A stretch of 64,000 nt of DNA, from contig NC_088911.1 in NCBI RefSeq assembly GCF_963576675.1, positions 33,626,256 to 33,690,255 on the forward strand. The letters are read 5' to 3'. This document shows positions 46,437 to 58,520 of this stretch, piece by piece. Both the position numbers and the translations under genes were made by a program. This stretch comes from Euphorbia lathyris (Eukaryota > Streptophyta > Magnoliopsida > Malpighiales > Euphorbiaceae). The notes under the pieces were generated by a model. The model saw nothing but the letters and a program-made list of their open reading frames with translations. It did not search any database and was not told where the DNA came from. Each line of letters begins with the position of its first letter. Position 1 is the stretch's first letter.

Positions 46437-47175
46437 AACTACAATTTCCTTTAGATTTAAATTTTGGTTTTGGACTATACTTTATGTTTATCTAGATTGA
46501 GAATCATTTAGAATTTATATTTGTAACCTTTGACCTTGGAATTTAATGCTGAATGCGATTTTTTTATGAGTATTTAATTAGACGCATTAATGAGGCTTTA
46601 TGAGTAATAAATAAAATGTTTTAATGCGATTTTGTGAATAATAAATACTGTTGAAAACTGAGCTTTACATTAATGGTCATTTTAATATGGTTTCGTGAGT
46701 AACAAATGCTATTAAAAATTAGGTGTTAGAGTAACGTTATGTAAAAAAAATTACTCTTACATCCTTACTATATTCTTCAACAGAGAAATTGTCACGATAG
46801 GAAAAATTATCGTTTATACAATCAAACAAAACTGGAAAAGAGCTCTATGCATATGGAAATAAGTCCACAATTTTCTTGAAACAAAGAATAACATATGGCA
46901 GCAAATCTTCTTCAACAACAAATGAGTTATATGCATATGGCAACAAATCCTTATAATCTTCTTCAACGGCAAACGAGCTCTACGCATATGGCAACAAATC
47001 TACAATTTTCTCGAAACATTTTTTGATTGAAGCCTGGTTAGAGAGAGAGTGCAAAAAACATACATCCCAGCTATGCTGGCACCTCTAAAAATCACAGCAA
47101 ACCCGAACCAATATTATTAAAGAAGAAAAGAAAAGTTATAAGGAACCAAATACAAAAGTTCAAAACAAAACCATG
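46437..47175. other. Noncoding stretch with imperfect tandem repeats
   Basis: Imperfect repeats of an ACGCATATGGCAACAAATC motif with a TCTTCTTCAACA-type spacer fill 46837-47012. No gene. The region may be 3' UTR of the LINE remnant that follows on the minus strand. Confidence 0.45.
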
Positions 47176-47520
47176 TTAAGCGAATCGATAAGAGCCACGC
47201 CTCACAAGATCATGCAAAAAAGTCGGGCAACAAAAATTAGGAATTAAATCCCACCAATGCAAACTATCAACTATACGACTAAAATATGCAAGAGAACCAG
47301 CAACCGCATTTCCTTTATGATAGATGTGAGAAATGACAAATTGCATGGAATCTAATTTTGATAAACAATCAATCCAACTCTGACAAACCACCCAAGGAAC
47401 AGTAGTCGACTTACTACGCAACAACTGAAACAACATAAGTCGAGTCACTCTCTAACCAAAGGTGACGCCAACCTTTGTCATAACTATATAGAATATCATA
47501 ACTATAAAAACATTTGAAAT
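47176..47520 (-). pseudogene. LINE remnant: C-terminal RNase H domain
   Basis: The minus frame (47448-47176) contains VPWVVCQSWIDCLSKL, FVISHIYHKGNAVAG (the H.YREGN.VAD motif with its Asp lost) and a LHWWDLIP tail. A catalytic-type ESDS motif is in another frame just upstream, so a frameshift separates them. Same family type as the remnant at 16224 but not an obvious copy of it. Confidence 0.6.
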
Positions 47521-48116
47521 CCAAAAATGAAGATCTAACCCCGTAATGCATTTTATCTAGCCTACCCAAAAAAAGCTTTGATCAGGCTGCATTATATAAA
47601 AAATAGCAATAAAAAGTTAAAAATAATCATCAATTTCTACATATTTGGCCTTCGAAAACAAGAATATAAGACTTCAAAGTGATCATATTACTTGTAATCC
47701 AACAATGAAAATAGTAATGTTCCATTCGGCTCATAAATGCTACATCTTTATAAAAATACACTATAGATGCAATGCATTTGTCAAGAGTAAACTAACCTCG
47801 ATTAACTTTTCTCATACTTCGATTTTGGCACTCCACCTTTAGGTTGTGGGACAACAGTTAAATCCACCCATTCCATTCTCAAAAATGTCATAATAATGAG
47901 CAAATCGTCTCTTTAGATGTTTCAAACGATTTGAATTTTCTCTTTGCCAATAGACTTATCCTTAAATTTATCATTTAACTCATTCATAATTTTATAATAA
48001 CTGAGTAGTAAAAGATCCGCTAACCTTATTTTCTATCACGTGTTGATGTAAATACGCATCAAACAAAGCATTATCCATAATGATAGAATTGGAATCCTTG
48101 CTTGGTTCATTCCTTT
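47521..48116. other. AT-rich intergenic stretch
   Basis: No gene seen. Confidence 0.4.
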
Positions 48117-50181
48117 CACTAATATTTATACAATAATTACAAATAAATATCCCTATAATTAAGGCCCTAACTAGGTAATTGAAATACAATCAAATTGTGA
48201 TCTTCACAAGATTTTAGGGATAGAATATGGTAACAGGTAAAATGGTAACAAAAAGTTGACTTATTCTAATACACCCCCTTAGTCGAAACGGGAGGAGGAT
48301 GTACGTTGAGATTAGAGCGGAAGTCTTCAAACAATTGAATTGGTAGACCTTTGGTGAAAATATCCGTAATTTGGTGACGAGAAGGTATATGGAGAACCCG
48401 AACTTGACCACGTGCCACTTTCTCCCAAACAAAGTGAATATCCATTTCAATATGCTTTGTGCGTTGATGTTGAACAGGATTTCCCGAAAGGTAAATGGCA
48501 CTCACATTATCACAATAGACCAAGATGGCGGTGGGGAGAGGGTGGTGAAGCTCGAGGAGGAGGTTGCGGAGCCAACATGTTTCAGAGACGACATTAGCAA
48601 TGCCTCAGTATTCAGCTTCAGCACTAGAGCGAGAGATTGTGGGTTGTTGTTTTGCATACCATGAAAGCAAATTGTCACCTAAATATACACAATAGCCAGA
48701 AGTTGATCATCGGGTGTCCGGGCATCCGCCCCAATCCGGATCGGTGTAGGAGACCAATTTGTTGAGTGATGTGCGATGAAGATGAAGACCCAGATGAAGA
48801 GTTCCTTGAAGGTACCAGATTATGCGTTTGAGTGCATTCATATGATGGGTGCGCGGATCATGCATAAATAGACAAATTTGTTGCACGGTATAAGCGATGT
48901 CCGGTCTCGTGAGAGTCAAGTACTGTAAGGCTCCAGCAAGGCGACGATAAGAAGTGGGATCATGATACGGATTTCCAGAGGAGGTGCCGAGCTTAGCTTT
49001 GGTGTCAATGGGTGTGAGACACGGTTTGCAGGCTGACATACCAGCTTTCTTAATAATTTCAGCTGCATATTTTTGTTGAGAGAGAAAGAGGCCACCGGAT
49101 GTGCGAGTGACAAAAATACCCAGCAAATCACTTAGAGGACCTAAGTCCTTTATAGCAAACTCGACCCCAAGTTTGGACATGATGGAGTCACGAAGTTGAT
49201 CTGAAGAGGAAGCTAAAATGATATCATCAACATAAAGAAGAATGTAAGTAATGTTAGCTTCATCATGATAAATAAATAAAGAATTATCATACCGACTGTG
49301 AGTGAAACTCAATTGAGCTACAAAAGTCGCAAACCATTGGTACCATGCACGGGGTGCTTGCTTAAATCCATATAAGGATTTTTTAAGTAAGCACACATAA
49401 GTGGGATGAGCCGGATCACGGAAACCTGGCGGTTGAGACATGTACATCGTCTAGGTCGCCATGTAAGAAAGCATTCTTGATATCAAGTTGGTGGAGACTC
49501 CAATTTTTAGAGAGAGCGATGCTAAGAACGGCTCGGATGGTGGCAGGTTTGACAACTGGACTGAAAGTCTCACCACAGTTGATACCAGTTTGTTGTCTGG
49601 AGCCATTGTCGATAAGGCATGCTTTGTGACGAGCAAATGAGCCATCTGAATTGTATTTAAGCCTAAAAAGACAGAAACTTAGAATAACATTAGCATTAGA
49701 CGGACGGGGTACTAAAATCCACGTCTTATTTTTAATGAGAGCATCGTATTCATCGTGCACAGCTAATTTCCAATTATGGTCATTTAATGCATTATTATGG
49801 CTAGTGGGTAATGGTGAAGGTTTTTGTTGGGTATGAGTGTGTAAGTTCAGAGGCTGCTTTGGTTTGAAGATGTCATGTTGAGCTCGGGTGCGTATATAAG
49901 GAGAGTAAGGTGGTATGGATGTCGGGGGTACTACTGGATGTGAAGTAGTGGGTGGTGAGTGGGGAGGAGTAGGATTTGGATTTGGGGAGTGAGGAGAGGA
50001 TATGGGAGTGTTTGGTTCCTGTCACTAATATTTATACAATAATTACAAATAAATATCCCTATAGTTAAGGCCCTAACTAGGTAATTGAAATACAATCAAA
50101 TTGTGATCTTCACAAGATTTTAGGGATAGAATATGGTAACAAATAAAATATGGTAACAAAAAGTTAACTTATTCTAATACA
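48117..50181 (-). mobile_element. Ty1/copia element, internally deleted, short LTRs
   Basis: Two copies of a ~160-bp LTR flank a copia RT-RNase H region: right (5') LTR 50020-50181 starts TGTCACTAATA and ends TCTAATACA; left (3') LTR 48117-48273. A purine tract (AAGGGGG on the minus strand) adjoins the left LTR at 48274-48280. Gag, protease and integrase are missing, and the coding frame starts directly at the 5' LTR edge. A clear target duplication was not found. Confidence 0.85.
48269..50019 (-). pseudogene. Copia pol remnant: linker, RT (RVT_2), RNase H
   Basis: Minus strand order: Pro-rich linker (49 kb side), DEYDALIKNKTWILVPRP at about 49740, ETFSPVVKPATIRAVLSIAL, LHQLDIKNAFLHGDL, then after a frameshift near 49430 QPPGFRDPAHPTYVCLLKKS, LYGFKQAPRAWYQ, the RT catalytic LLYVDDIILA at about 49230, RRLAGALQYLTLTRPDIAY, and RNase H with [21 protein letters not shown] and KHIEMDIHFVWEKV up to 48269. 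Two in-frame TGA codons at about 48704 and 48602 replace probable CGA codons. The protein is recognisably copia RT-RH but cannot be made as one product. Confidence 0.9.
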
Positions 50182-51576
50182 TAAAATGTGTCTATATGCA
50201 TCGGATATTTCCATCAGTTTTTTTCAATATTTATATTTACATATTGGTAGCTACATAAAGATGATATACTTGTTATTGATAAAAACAATAGACAATAGAA
50301 AATCAATTTCAATGCCTAAACAAAGTTCATACTGAAATAAAGCAAACGATATTAAATACTGTATAAAATAAAAGATATTACATATTGAAATAAAAAAATA
50401 ATAATTCATGCACTGTAAGCATTACATGTATCATTTGTTATGGCATCCCTCAACATCTCTCCTTTAGTAGTCTCTTCGTTATGTTCCACATTGTTATTAT
50501 ACTCTTCTTTCATTGATAAGCTCTTGAAGCTGGAGAAAGAGAAAGGAGATAAATTACATTCTATATATTTAAGCTAACTTCGTTTAATAGTTCCAATGGA
50601 TCATTTATTCTTTCTATTTAAATATATATACAAATCTATTTAATAGAGGAGAGTTACTAAATTTCCACACATCTGCATGATGGCTACAAAACTTTAAAAA
50701 ACCGTGAGAGCAGGTGATGTTATATATGTATGGCTTTTTGATGAAGTGATTTCTGCTTTTGTGATGGCTATTTGATATGAGAGTTGACAAATTGTTGATG
50801 TGTTTTTCTCTCAATGTCATTCATGCTGACATGTCTTTCTCTCAATTTTTTGAATTATTTGATTTTTTCTATCTGTTTATCATTCGATTTTTTTTACTGT
50901 CGTCTTCTTCTATTTATAGTTACCACCTATCAGAAGTCTTTAACAGCTGCTCCGCTTATTCTCACTCCCTTCTCCTAGTCGTTCCTCATTTTCTCTTTGT
51001 TGCTTGTACAGTTCACTTTACCATTACACGTTTGTTCTCACTCCCTTCTTCTAGCTGTTACACCTATGTTTCCACTATTTAATTCGTATCTCAGACAATA
51101 GTTTTTTTAGCTTGACGTTTTGGGCTAAAAAGTTATTATCATATCGGTGTGTTCAATTCCATTCTTCCATTGTTCGTGAGCTGTTCAAAATCTTAATTTC
51201 TAGGGAATTTTTTATTCTGTATTTCGCTTTTGATATGCATTAACCAGTTTTTTTTTTGTATTTTTTCTTTAGTTTGTGTGTCTTCCTTGTTGGCCTCTAT
51301 ATGGATTGGCTTGCATCAACAATATAAAGATCATGTAGATCATATGCACTCTAATGGCCATTCTACAATCGTGAACGAACGCCCTAATATGCTCTAATAT
51401 ATGAAATCTTTGGCAAACAGGTTCATTGTTTTCATTTTTACATCCATATATTGTTTTATATTTTTCTAACTATTGTGGTTTACATAGAAAGTATTGATGA
51501 ATTATAATTACTCTGTTTTTAAAAATGTTTTACTTTTTACAAAGAGGGCTACTGTAAGGACTGCGGATAAAAAGAC
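50182..51576. other. Intergenic stretch with one possible orphan exon
   Basis: No recognised gene. A candidate terminal exon (50529-50406, minus) begins after a good TTTCTCCAG acceptor and encodes 40 residues ending DTCNAYSA and a stop. I do not recognise it and see no partner exon upstream. T-rich, coding-poor sequence fills the rest. Confidence 0.3.
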
Positions 51577-51579
51577 CGA

Positions 51580-54500
51580 CACTACAAGAAAAACATGTTT
51601 TACCAGCGGAAATCCATCAAATTCCGTCGGTAATTATTGTTACCGACGAATTAGCAGCGGATTGTATTCCGCTGGTAAAAGCTCGCTGCTACTGCATACC
51701 GACCACAAATTTTTTTCCGTTGCAGATGTTTCCGACCAAAATTTGGTTGGAGGATTCCGCTGGTAAATTTTATATTTTCCAACGAATAATTACTGACGCA
51801 TTCCGCTGGTAATTTTATATTTTCCATTTTGTGATTATTTATAGATAATGTTACTGATGACTTTTCACCGACGGAATTTCGTCAGAAATTTTATTGCTTT
51901 TAATATGATAAATTAATATTATTATATATATTTTCAGAATGAAATTTACCAGAATTAATAATATATATTATACAGCACACACTGCACCAATATATATATA
52001 TATTACTAAATAATATTCAATAATTACCATAAAATTATATATTTAATTTACATAAAACTATATAAAATTGTACGGCATCTACAATAAAATCTAAATGTAG
52101 AAAGTCTAGCTATATGATCTAAGATAAAACTATATATACGAAGTTATCTATTCTCCATCTTCACCTATAGACTTAGTAGCATGGCTGGATGAATGTTGTG
52201 CACGGTACTCACGTAGCTCCGCAAGCTCCAACTAAAATAGCACTATAATGTTCTGCAAAGATCCTAATTAATCTATCATTTGCACCTCTAAATCATCTTG
52301 CTTCTTTTTAGCTTGCTCAATCATTTGACGTGTGACACACGATGAAGCTGACATGAACCACAATCCTCGTGATGCATCCTTTCATCAGGTTGCTCTAAGC
52401 ACTTGCAACCAGTACACAAATATATTCTTCCTGAATATTAATAAATTTTCTGTTAGTTAGAGTAAACATATGTGATATATAATAATTAATATCACAAAAG
52501 TTGATAAAAAAAATTATAGGATGTAATTTAAGTAATTACCCTAACAGTTTGTGCACGAGCATCAGACCAAGAAGTTCCATTGTGGCACTTCGTGTGAGTG
52601 TAGGCAAATAACTCATGAGCTATCCGTACACCACCAAGGAATACTGTCTGTAAAAATAAGAGCAGCATGTCAAAAACTAAAACAACTAATTGATTTCAAG
52701 AAAGTCTCGTATAAATTCATTGACAAAGATGGATATGGTTGCATATGTTAGGATCATAAATCTCTGACATATGGATAGTTGCATATGTTTAACACTTGTA
52801 TATTCCTGGACCATCATTAATTCACCAATTCAAAACCATGACACTATCAAACAAAGACTTTTTTTTTTGTTTTAAAAAAACCCAAGACTCTGTTAATAAC
52901 ATCATAAAACAAGGAAAGGCCCAAGGTATATGAATCTCCATTCACTTAATCATCACTTCATAGAAGCACAAAATCATCATTCACTTGTGCTTTCTCTTAA
53001 CTATATTCCAAATATCTATGCTTAACTCATTCATAACTTGCATGACCTCTCTTTAATGGAGACGCAAACTCAACGACAAAGCCCACAAAAATATACACCA
53101 TGTGTATGTATAAGGTCATGAACTTGTATGTATTCAATAAAGCATGGATTAGAAATATATATGCATCAGTTATAACACAAATTCAAGTAACAAAATACAG
53201 TTGAAACAATAAACTCCAGAAAGTCAATAACTGAAGTGCTTTTTCAGAACCTTATATACATGCTAACACAGCTTGGAATCTAGTTGAATTACAACACTAT
53301 TTGGGGGTTAAAATTAGTTAAATTGCCAAATGGCACCATGTTTTTCCTTGGCATAAGTAATAGGAGAAACACAAGTAATTAAAATGAAGAAATAAATTTA
53401 TTTGAATTAAATGAAAAAATTATGTTAACTTAATGTATGGAAAACTTTTTTAAGCAAAGGATTTCACTAGCTAACGTACAATATAGCTATTATGGACTTA
53501 AATAAAGTCTAGCCATTAGGAAAGCATTGATTTTAGATGAAAATCTTTTAAAATGAAACTACTCAATTAGTTTAAAAGCATACAGGTCATCTGTTCTATT
53601 GTTATCATTACATCTATTCTCATCTAGTCTTGTGGCATAATCATGTTATGTTCCGTTATCTTATGTTTAATATGTCAATTGTGTCATGTGAGTGGTGTTC
53701 TATCAGTGAATCATATTATCGCATGGAAAAACTAATCTAAATCATTACATTAGCAAACAGAAATCATAATATTAATTGGGTGTTCAATGTACTAAATTTT
53801 TTCTTTGTTACAATTAGCAAAATAATTCTTTCTTTGTTACAATTCCAGCCCCTTGATCTCCAATATGTAAAACTTGTTTAGGATCCCAATGTCTATATTT
53901 AAATGGATAAGTATAATTCAAATCCTAGATGAAAAGTATCTCTCAGAATTCCAATTAAACAACTAGTTTTATCTAAAACAACTAAAGTAAATATGAATCA
54001 AAATAAACCAAAGGCATTCCTCCCATGTGTAAGCAAAAAAAAGCATAGATGATTATGGGTCAACCCTAACAACTGAATTCAAATCTATATAAAAAAATTT
54101 GTGGTAAAAAGGTTAAAATATTTACCTCAAATAGCCTTGGATTTCCCAGAAATTGGGGTCTCCACTTCACTGTTCACCAGAAGTTAAACTTTGCATGTAA
54201 AATATCTGACTAAGTTAGGTTAGCAAACAGAAATCACAGTTAATTCCTTGATATCTTCTTGCTGTAAATAGAAATCATAGTATTAATCATCAGCATCAAA
54301 CTACAATTACAAGATATATAAATTCTATTCAACCAATGCTTCAATCAACATAACCAAACACTAACCAACAGAAAGCTGAGACCTAACTTACAGATCTTTC
54401 TAAGCCATGTTTTAGTTCAATCTAGCATCAGTTTCTGGAGGTAGAACATGAATTATCAACAAACAAATCTGCATCTACATTTTAGGATTATCCATAAGCA

Positions 54501-55998
54501 TTTGAACCAGTCCATGAAATAAAATAGTTTCGATATTGACTAGTTTTATGGCATCCAATACTCATTTTCATGTTTTAGAGAGACGTTTTGTCTTCGTACT
54601 ACTTATTAGTTTATTTCAACTCGAATATCAAGGAAGAGCTTGTTACAGGGCATAACAGAACATGCATGATAATACTAGGATTTTGAGCATGAAAGCATGA
54701 TTTGTACAAATATCAAACAAAAGTGAACTTTTCCATTCCTTATGGGAGCCATATGACAATGCCAATAATTAAACCATCAATACCATATAACTAGTATCAG
54801 TCAATCATCTCCTACCACATCAAAGTCAAGGTATTTCAGCCCTAATAATTCCAATATGTTTTCAAGATGGAGTTGCACTCCTTCAAGCCAACGATTAAGA
54901 TGCATCAAAATGCCATTAAGGGAAAAAAATCCTAATGCACTTGCACTTGTTAGTTAGTTTACATATGATATGTGATTATTTCCTAAAGCACAAATTAAGG
55001 AAAAAATCCTTAAACCATTCAAAATTAAAACAAACCCATTCAAATCAAAGTAAACCCATTCAAATTCAAAGCAAAATCTCATTCAAAATTAAGAAGTTAA
55101 CTCACCAAAATTGAACCAAAATCTGGTGCTGCAGAAGAATATATCAAATAAAAACTTCAATCACTGCAAAGAGAAAGTCGGAGGGTGAGATACAAACGGT
55201 GGAGGGAGAAATCGATCTTCATACCTTTGCTTCTCCTTCTACATTTGCTTCTCTTTTATTTTCTCTCTTTGAATCTATTAACCCTAAAGTCCAGAAAATG
55301 AAAATAACCTAAAATATAATAGGACAGAGTCTTAAAAAAAAGCAAAGAGAAGTCGGAGGGTGAGATACAAACCGTGGAGGGAGAAATCTATCTTCATATG
55401 TCATATTCCAGATAGGCGGTGAGATTCAGTGAGATATCATCGGAAATGGAAGAAACAAAGAGAAAGAGAAAGGAGAACCAAATGACTAAAAGAAGAAATA
55501 GAGAGAGACGTTGATAGATGAGAAGAGGTGAACTGATGTTGATTCCGTCTACCATGGTGGAGTTCGACCGGATAGAGAAGGGTGACAGATAGAGTGAAAA
55601 AGAGAAAGGGTAGGGGTTGTGTCCAGATCCAGAGAGACAGAGAGAGAAATTTGGGCGCAAATCCGAAAAAAATGGGGGGAGATAAGAAGGCAATTCCCAC
55701 CTTTGCAAAATTAGGGATTCAAGCTAATTAGAAAAAAGTTGCAGATTTTATTATTATTTTTTAATTACTGGCCAAATTCCGCCGGTATGTTAAAATATCC
55801 GCCGGTGAATTTACCAACGGATATTTATACCAATGGTTCCGCTGCAAGTACACTAAATCACTAGCAGAATTTCAATTTCGTTGCTATTCCGCTGGTGATC
55901 AGCAGCGAAAATTATTCCGCTAGTCTTTCGCTGGTGATCAGCAGCGGAAAATATTCCGCTAGTAATTTCCGTTGCTGATGAGCTATTTTCTTGTAGTG
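51580..55998. mobile_element. CACTA (En/Spm-type) transposon, defective, TSD CGA
   Basis: Begins CACTACAAGAAAAACATG and ends AGCTATTTTCTTGTAGTG with CGA at 51577-51579 and 55999-56001. Subterminal regions carry many copies of TTCCGCTGGTAA / CAGCGGAA / CCGTCGGTAA in both orientations (51600-51890 and 55775-55980). A different family from the CACTA at 20350, whose subterminal motif is ATGACGAT. It includes a decayed transposase fragment (52140-52650) and a 60-bp direct repeat (55165-55225 and 55341-55400). Confidence 0.9.
52140..52650 (-). pseudogene. En/Spm-type plant transposase fragment, decayed
   Basis: Minus frame near 52640-52551 reads VRIAHELFAYTHTKCHNGT and SWSDARAQTV, matching the F..THT.....W.D.RA pattern of plant Ptta/En/Spm transposase C-terminal regions. 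After an intron-like gap, EEYI continues at about 52433. Stops and frameshifts follow, then a Lys/Gln-rich coiled-coil-like piece (MIEQAKKKQDDLEVQ) and ELAELREYRAQHSSSHA. Only the C-terminal third is present, so the element is non-autonomous. Confidence 0.55.
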
Positions 55999-56001
55999 CG
56001 A

Positions 56002-56989
56002 GAAATAGGAGAAGTGAGAAGTTCCAAGATTCATAAAAAATGTTTAATCTTTATGAAGCGAAGAAGACTCTAAAGAGAAAGATTGGAGAAAGTTTTTTTG
56101 GAGATGGATGTTAGCAAGGCCATTTTTTTTGCCAGATATAACTTTTTGTAATATACTACTATTTAATTTAATAATCTCATTCTTACTGTAATTTATGTTA
56201 ATGCATAGAGGTGCAGTGCATGCACCAAAAAGATGCAAACTTTAATGAGGGGTTGTAACTAACAGTATGATGGATTCCTTTGAGATATTTCAATTGTTTT
56301 GAACAAAAATTCAATTAATTCACATGTTTGTGTGTAAAACAATCAATCAATCTAGAGTGTTATCATGTGTTTTATATTTATTTATTTTCATCAAACCCAA
56401 GTAATGTTTAAAGCATGTAAATCATTTAATGTGTTATAATAGGATAAACATCCTTTTTGGTCCTCATATTTCATAAATTCTTTTAAAAATTACCACAAAC
56501 TTTTATTTACACAACAATACTTAAAATTAACCTAATAATATATTTATAATACCAACAGACCTAGAATATATTTCTCGTCATGTTGACACCTACACACATG
56601 CATATATTACTATTTATGATCTATCAATAAACTTAAATTAACTTTAAAAATTATATTGTACCTCAAAAACATTATCTACGTAAATCACATTTCTCCAATA
56701 TTCACAAAATATTCACTAATTACCATATCATATGGTCGTATCTCCATTATACAAACATTTAACATTACACATTCGCAATATTCTAATACTGGGGTATCCA
56801 ATCTAAGAATTTATGACATGGATGTGACATACTGCCTACACTGGAATAGTATATGAGTATTGATGGATCTTCTAGTTTAGAGAGATTGGAAATCAAGATC
56901 TCTTTGACGGCCCTATAAAAATCCACCTTAATTATGGTCTTCGTCTCAATTTTCCCAATTACAAATAATCAAGCAGAATATAGATCCTT
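56002..56989. other. AT-rich intergenic stretch
   Basis: No gene or repeat recognised. Confidence 0.4.
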
Positions 56990-57905
56990 GATTGTAGGGT
57001 TACAATTGGTATTGGCAATAACAAGGACCTTAGATGATATACACTGATTCTAAGTTGGTGGATAGTCATATCGATGGTGCCTATAAAGCCAAAAATCTCG
57101 ACATGATACAATATATGGAAAAGGGCTAGTCATTACTTGACATACTTAAGGACAAAGGAGTTACATAAGCTAATTCTAGTACCTCGAGAAGAGAATCAAG
57201 AAGCAAATACATGTCGACAACAACTACTGACGATGAATCATTGACTCAAGAATTGTTAATTGAGAGAGATTTTTTTTTTTTTGCAATTGAAAAAGCAAAA
57301 TTCATATGTTTGGAGACAGAAGATATCCACCCTAATGACTAGAAATAACCAAATATTCGCTATTTAATTACAAAAGAATTTTCAGAGGATAAAAACGAGG
57401 TCTTACTGATTATTTAGAGATCTTGGCAGTATGACATTTGTGAGAGAGTCTTGAATCGTAAACTTATCAGTCATCCATGGCTAAAATGCGACTCAAAAGA
57501 AGAAGGAAAACAATGTCTCTAAGAGATTCATGAAGGGATTTGTGGATCATATCAAGGTGCCAAAATTGTTGATGCACGATTTCAAGGATTATATTGGCCA
57601 ACCATGGATAAAAACTCTTCCACATTAATATGACATTGTTCCTGTGGTAAATCAAAAGAGATCATTTCTTCGTGACCTTTCACCATGCTTAAGAATTGAT
57701 ATTCTTAAACCATTTCCTCAAGCTTCAGATCGATGAAAGTACATTATTATTACCACCAACCACTTTACAAAATCGGTGGAGGTTGATGCGATTGCAACTA
57801 TAACAACAATCAAGGTAATAACCTACTAGCAAGACGACATCATCACATGTTATGGAATTTCCCACACTCTATTAACTGATAATGGAAAACAATTCGATTG
57901 TCAAC
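56990..57905 (+). pseudogene. Ty3/gypsy RNase H and integrase remnant
   Basis: Pieces of one gypsy pol occur in order on the plus strand across several frames: TDSKLVDSHIDGAYKAKN (RNase H end, about 57043), EIHEGICGSYQGAKIVDARF and YWPTMD (integrase zinc-binding region, about 57520), DILKPFPQAS and TNHFTKSVEVDAIATIT (integrase core, about 57698), and LLTDNGKQFD (second catalytic Asp, about 57870). Internal stops are many. The motifs fit the Tat/Athila branch. No LTRs could be assigned. Confidence 0.8.
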
Positions 57906-58520
57906 CCTAGAAAATGACTTTTTTTTTTTTTTAAAAAAAGAAAATGGATTAGATTGCTGGTTTTTAAAAGTTGGGGGTGAAATTATTTAGTAAGTTCTAA
58001 TACAGGTAGTAGGAGCTTATATTTGGTAGTTATTATGGAACACGATGACGATCTCAATCATCAGGGACCCACGTGGATGAATTTTCCGGCTGAAAGCTGA
58101 TTGGACAGAATGAAAAAGAAAAGAAACAAAAACCTCACATTAATGGAATTTCAAGTGGTGATTCAATTTCAGGATATGAATGAATCAGAATATCCCATTC
58201 TCATAACCTATTTTCAGATTTACCATTTCAACTAACCATTTTCATGGCGCTTCTTTCCGTTCCATCTCTCTCTCTCGATCTCATCGATGTTTCCCTTTAG
58301 CCTTCCTTCTCTCATATCCATCGATTTATCCGGACTGCTGATTATTTGTCGAAAACCCTAACTCGGTCCGATTTGACTCTCTAACGCATAACCCAGACCT
58401 ATCTTCAGGCCATGCGACTCTGGTTCTCCGCTATCTCCCTCTCCAGAGAGGACTCTTTGTGTTTTCTTCGAATCTCTACTTCTGATTGTAAATTATTTGT
58501 TCCTACCAATTCTACTAGAA
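57906..58520 (+). promoter_or_regulatory. Upstream region and 5' UTR of the NDT1-like gene
   Basis: Between the gypsy remnant and the carrier start codon. From about 58250 it is CT-rich (CTCTCTCTCTCGATCTC), like many plant 5' UTRs. A GATTGG (inverted CCAAT) lies at 58099. The transcription start is not determined. Confidence 0.45.

Noticed and set aside
46837..47012. CRISPR-like or regulatory repeat array
   Set aside because: Units are unequal and diverged and contiguous without spacers; the sequence is plant DNA. Simple imperfect tandem repeat.
48371..48664. Plus-strand open frames over the copia RNase H
   Set aside because: Antisense shadows of the minus-strand RNase H region.
55394..55708. 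Minus-strand Leu/Ser/Phe-rich open frames of 87 and 104 aa
   Set aside because: They read the CT-rich part of the CACTA element; composition is that of an untranslated leader.
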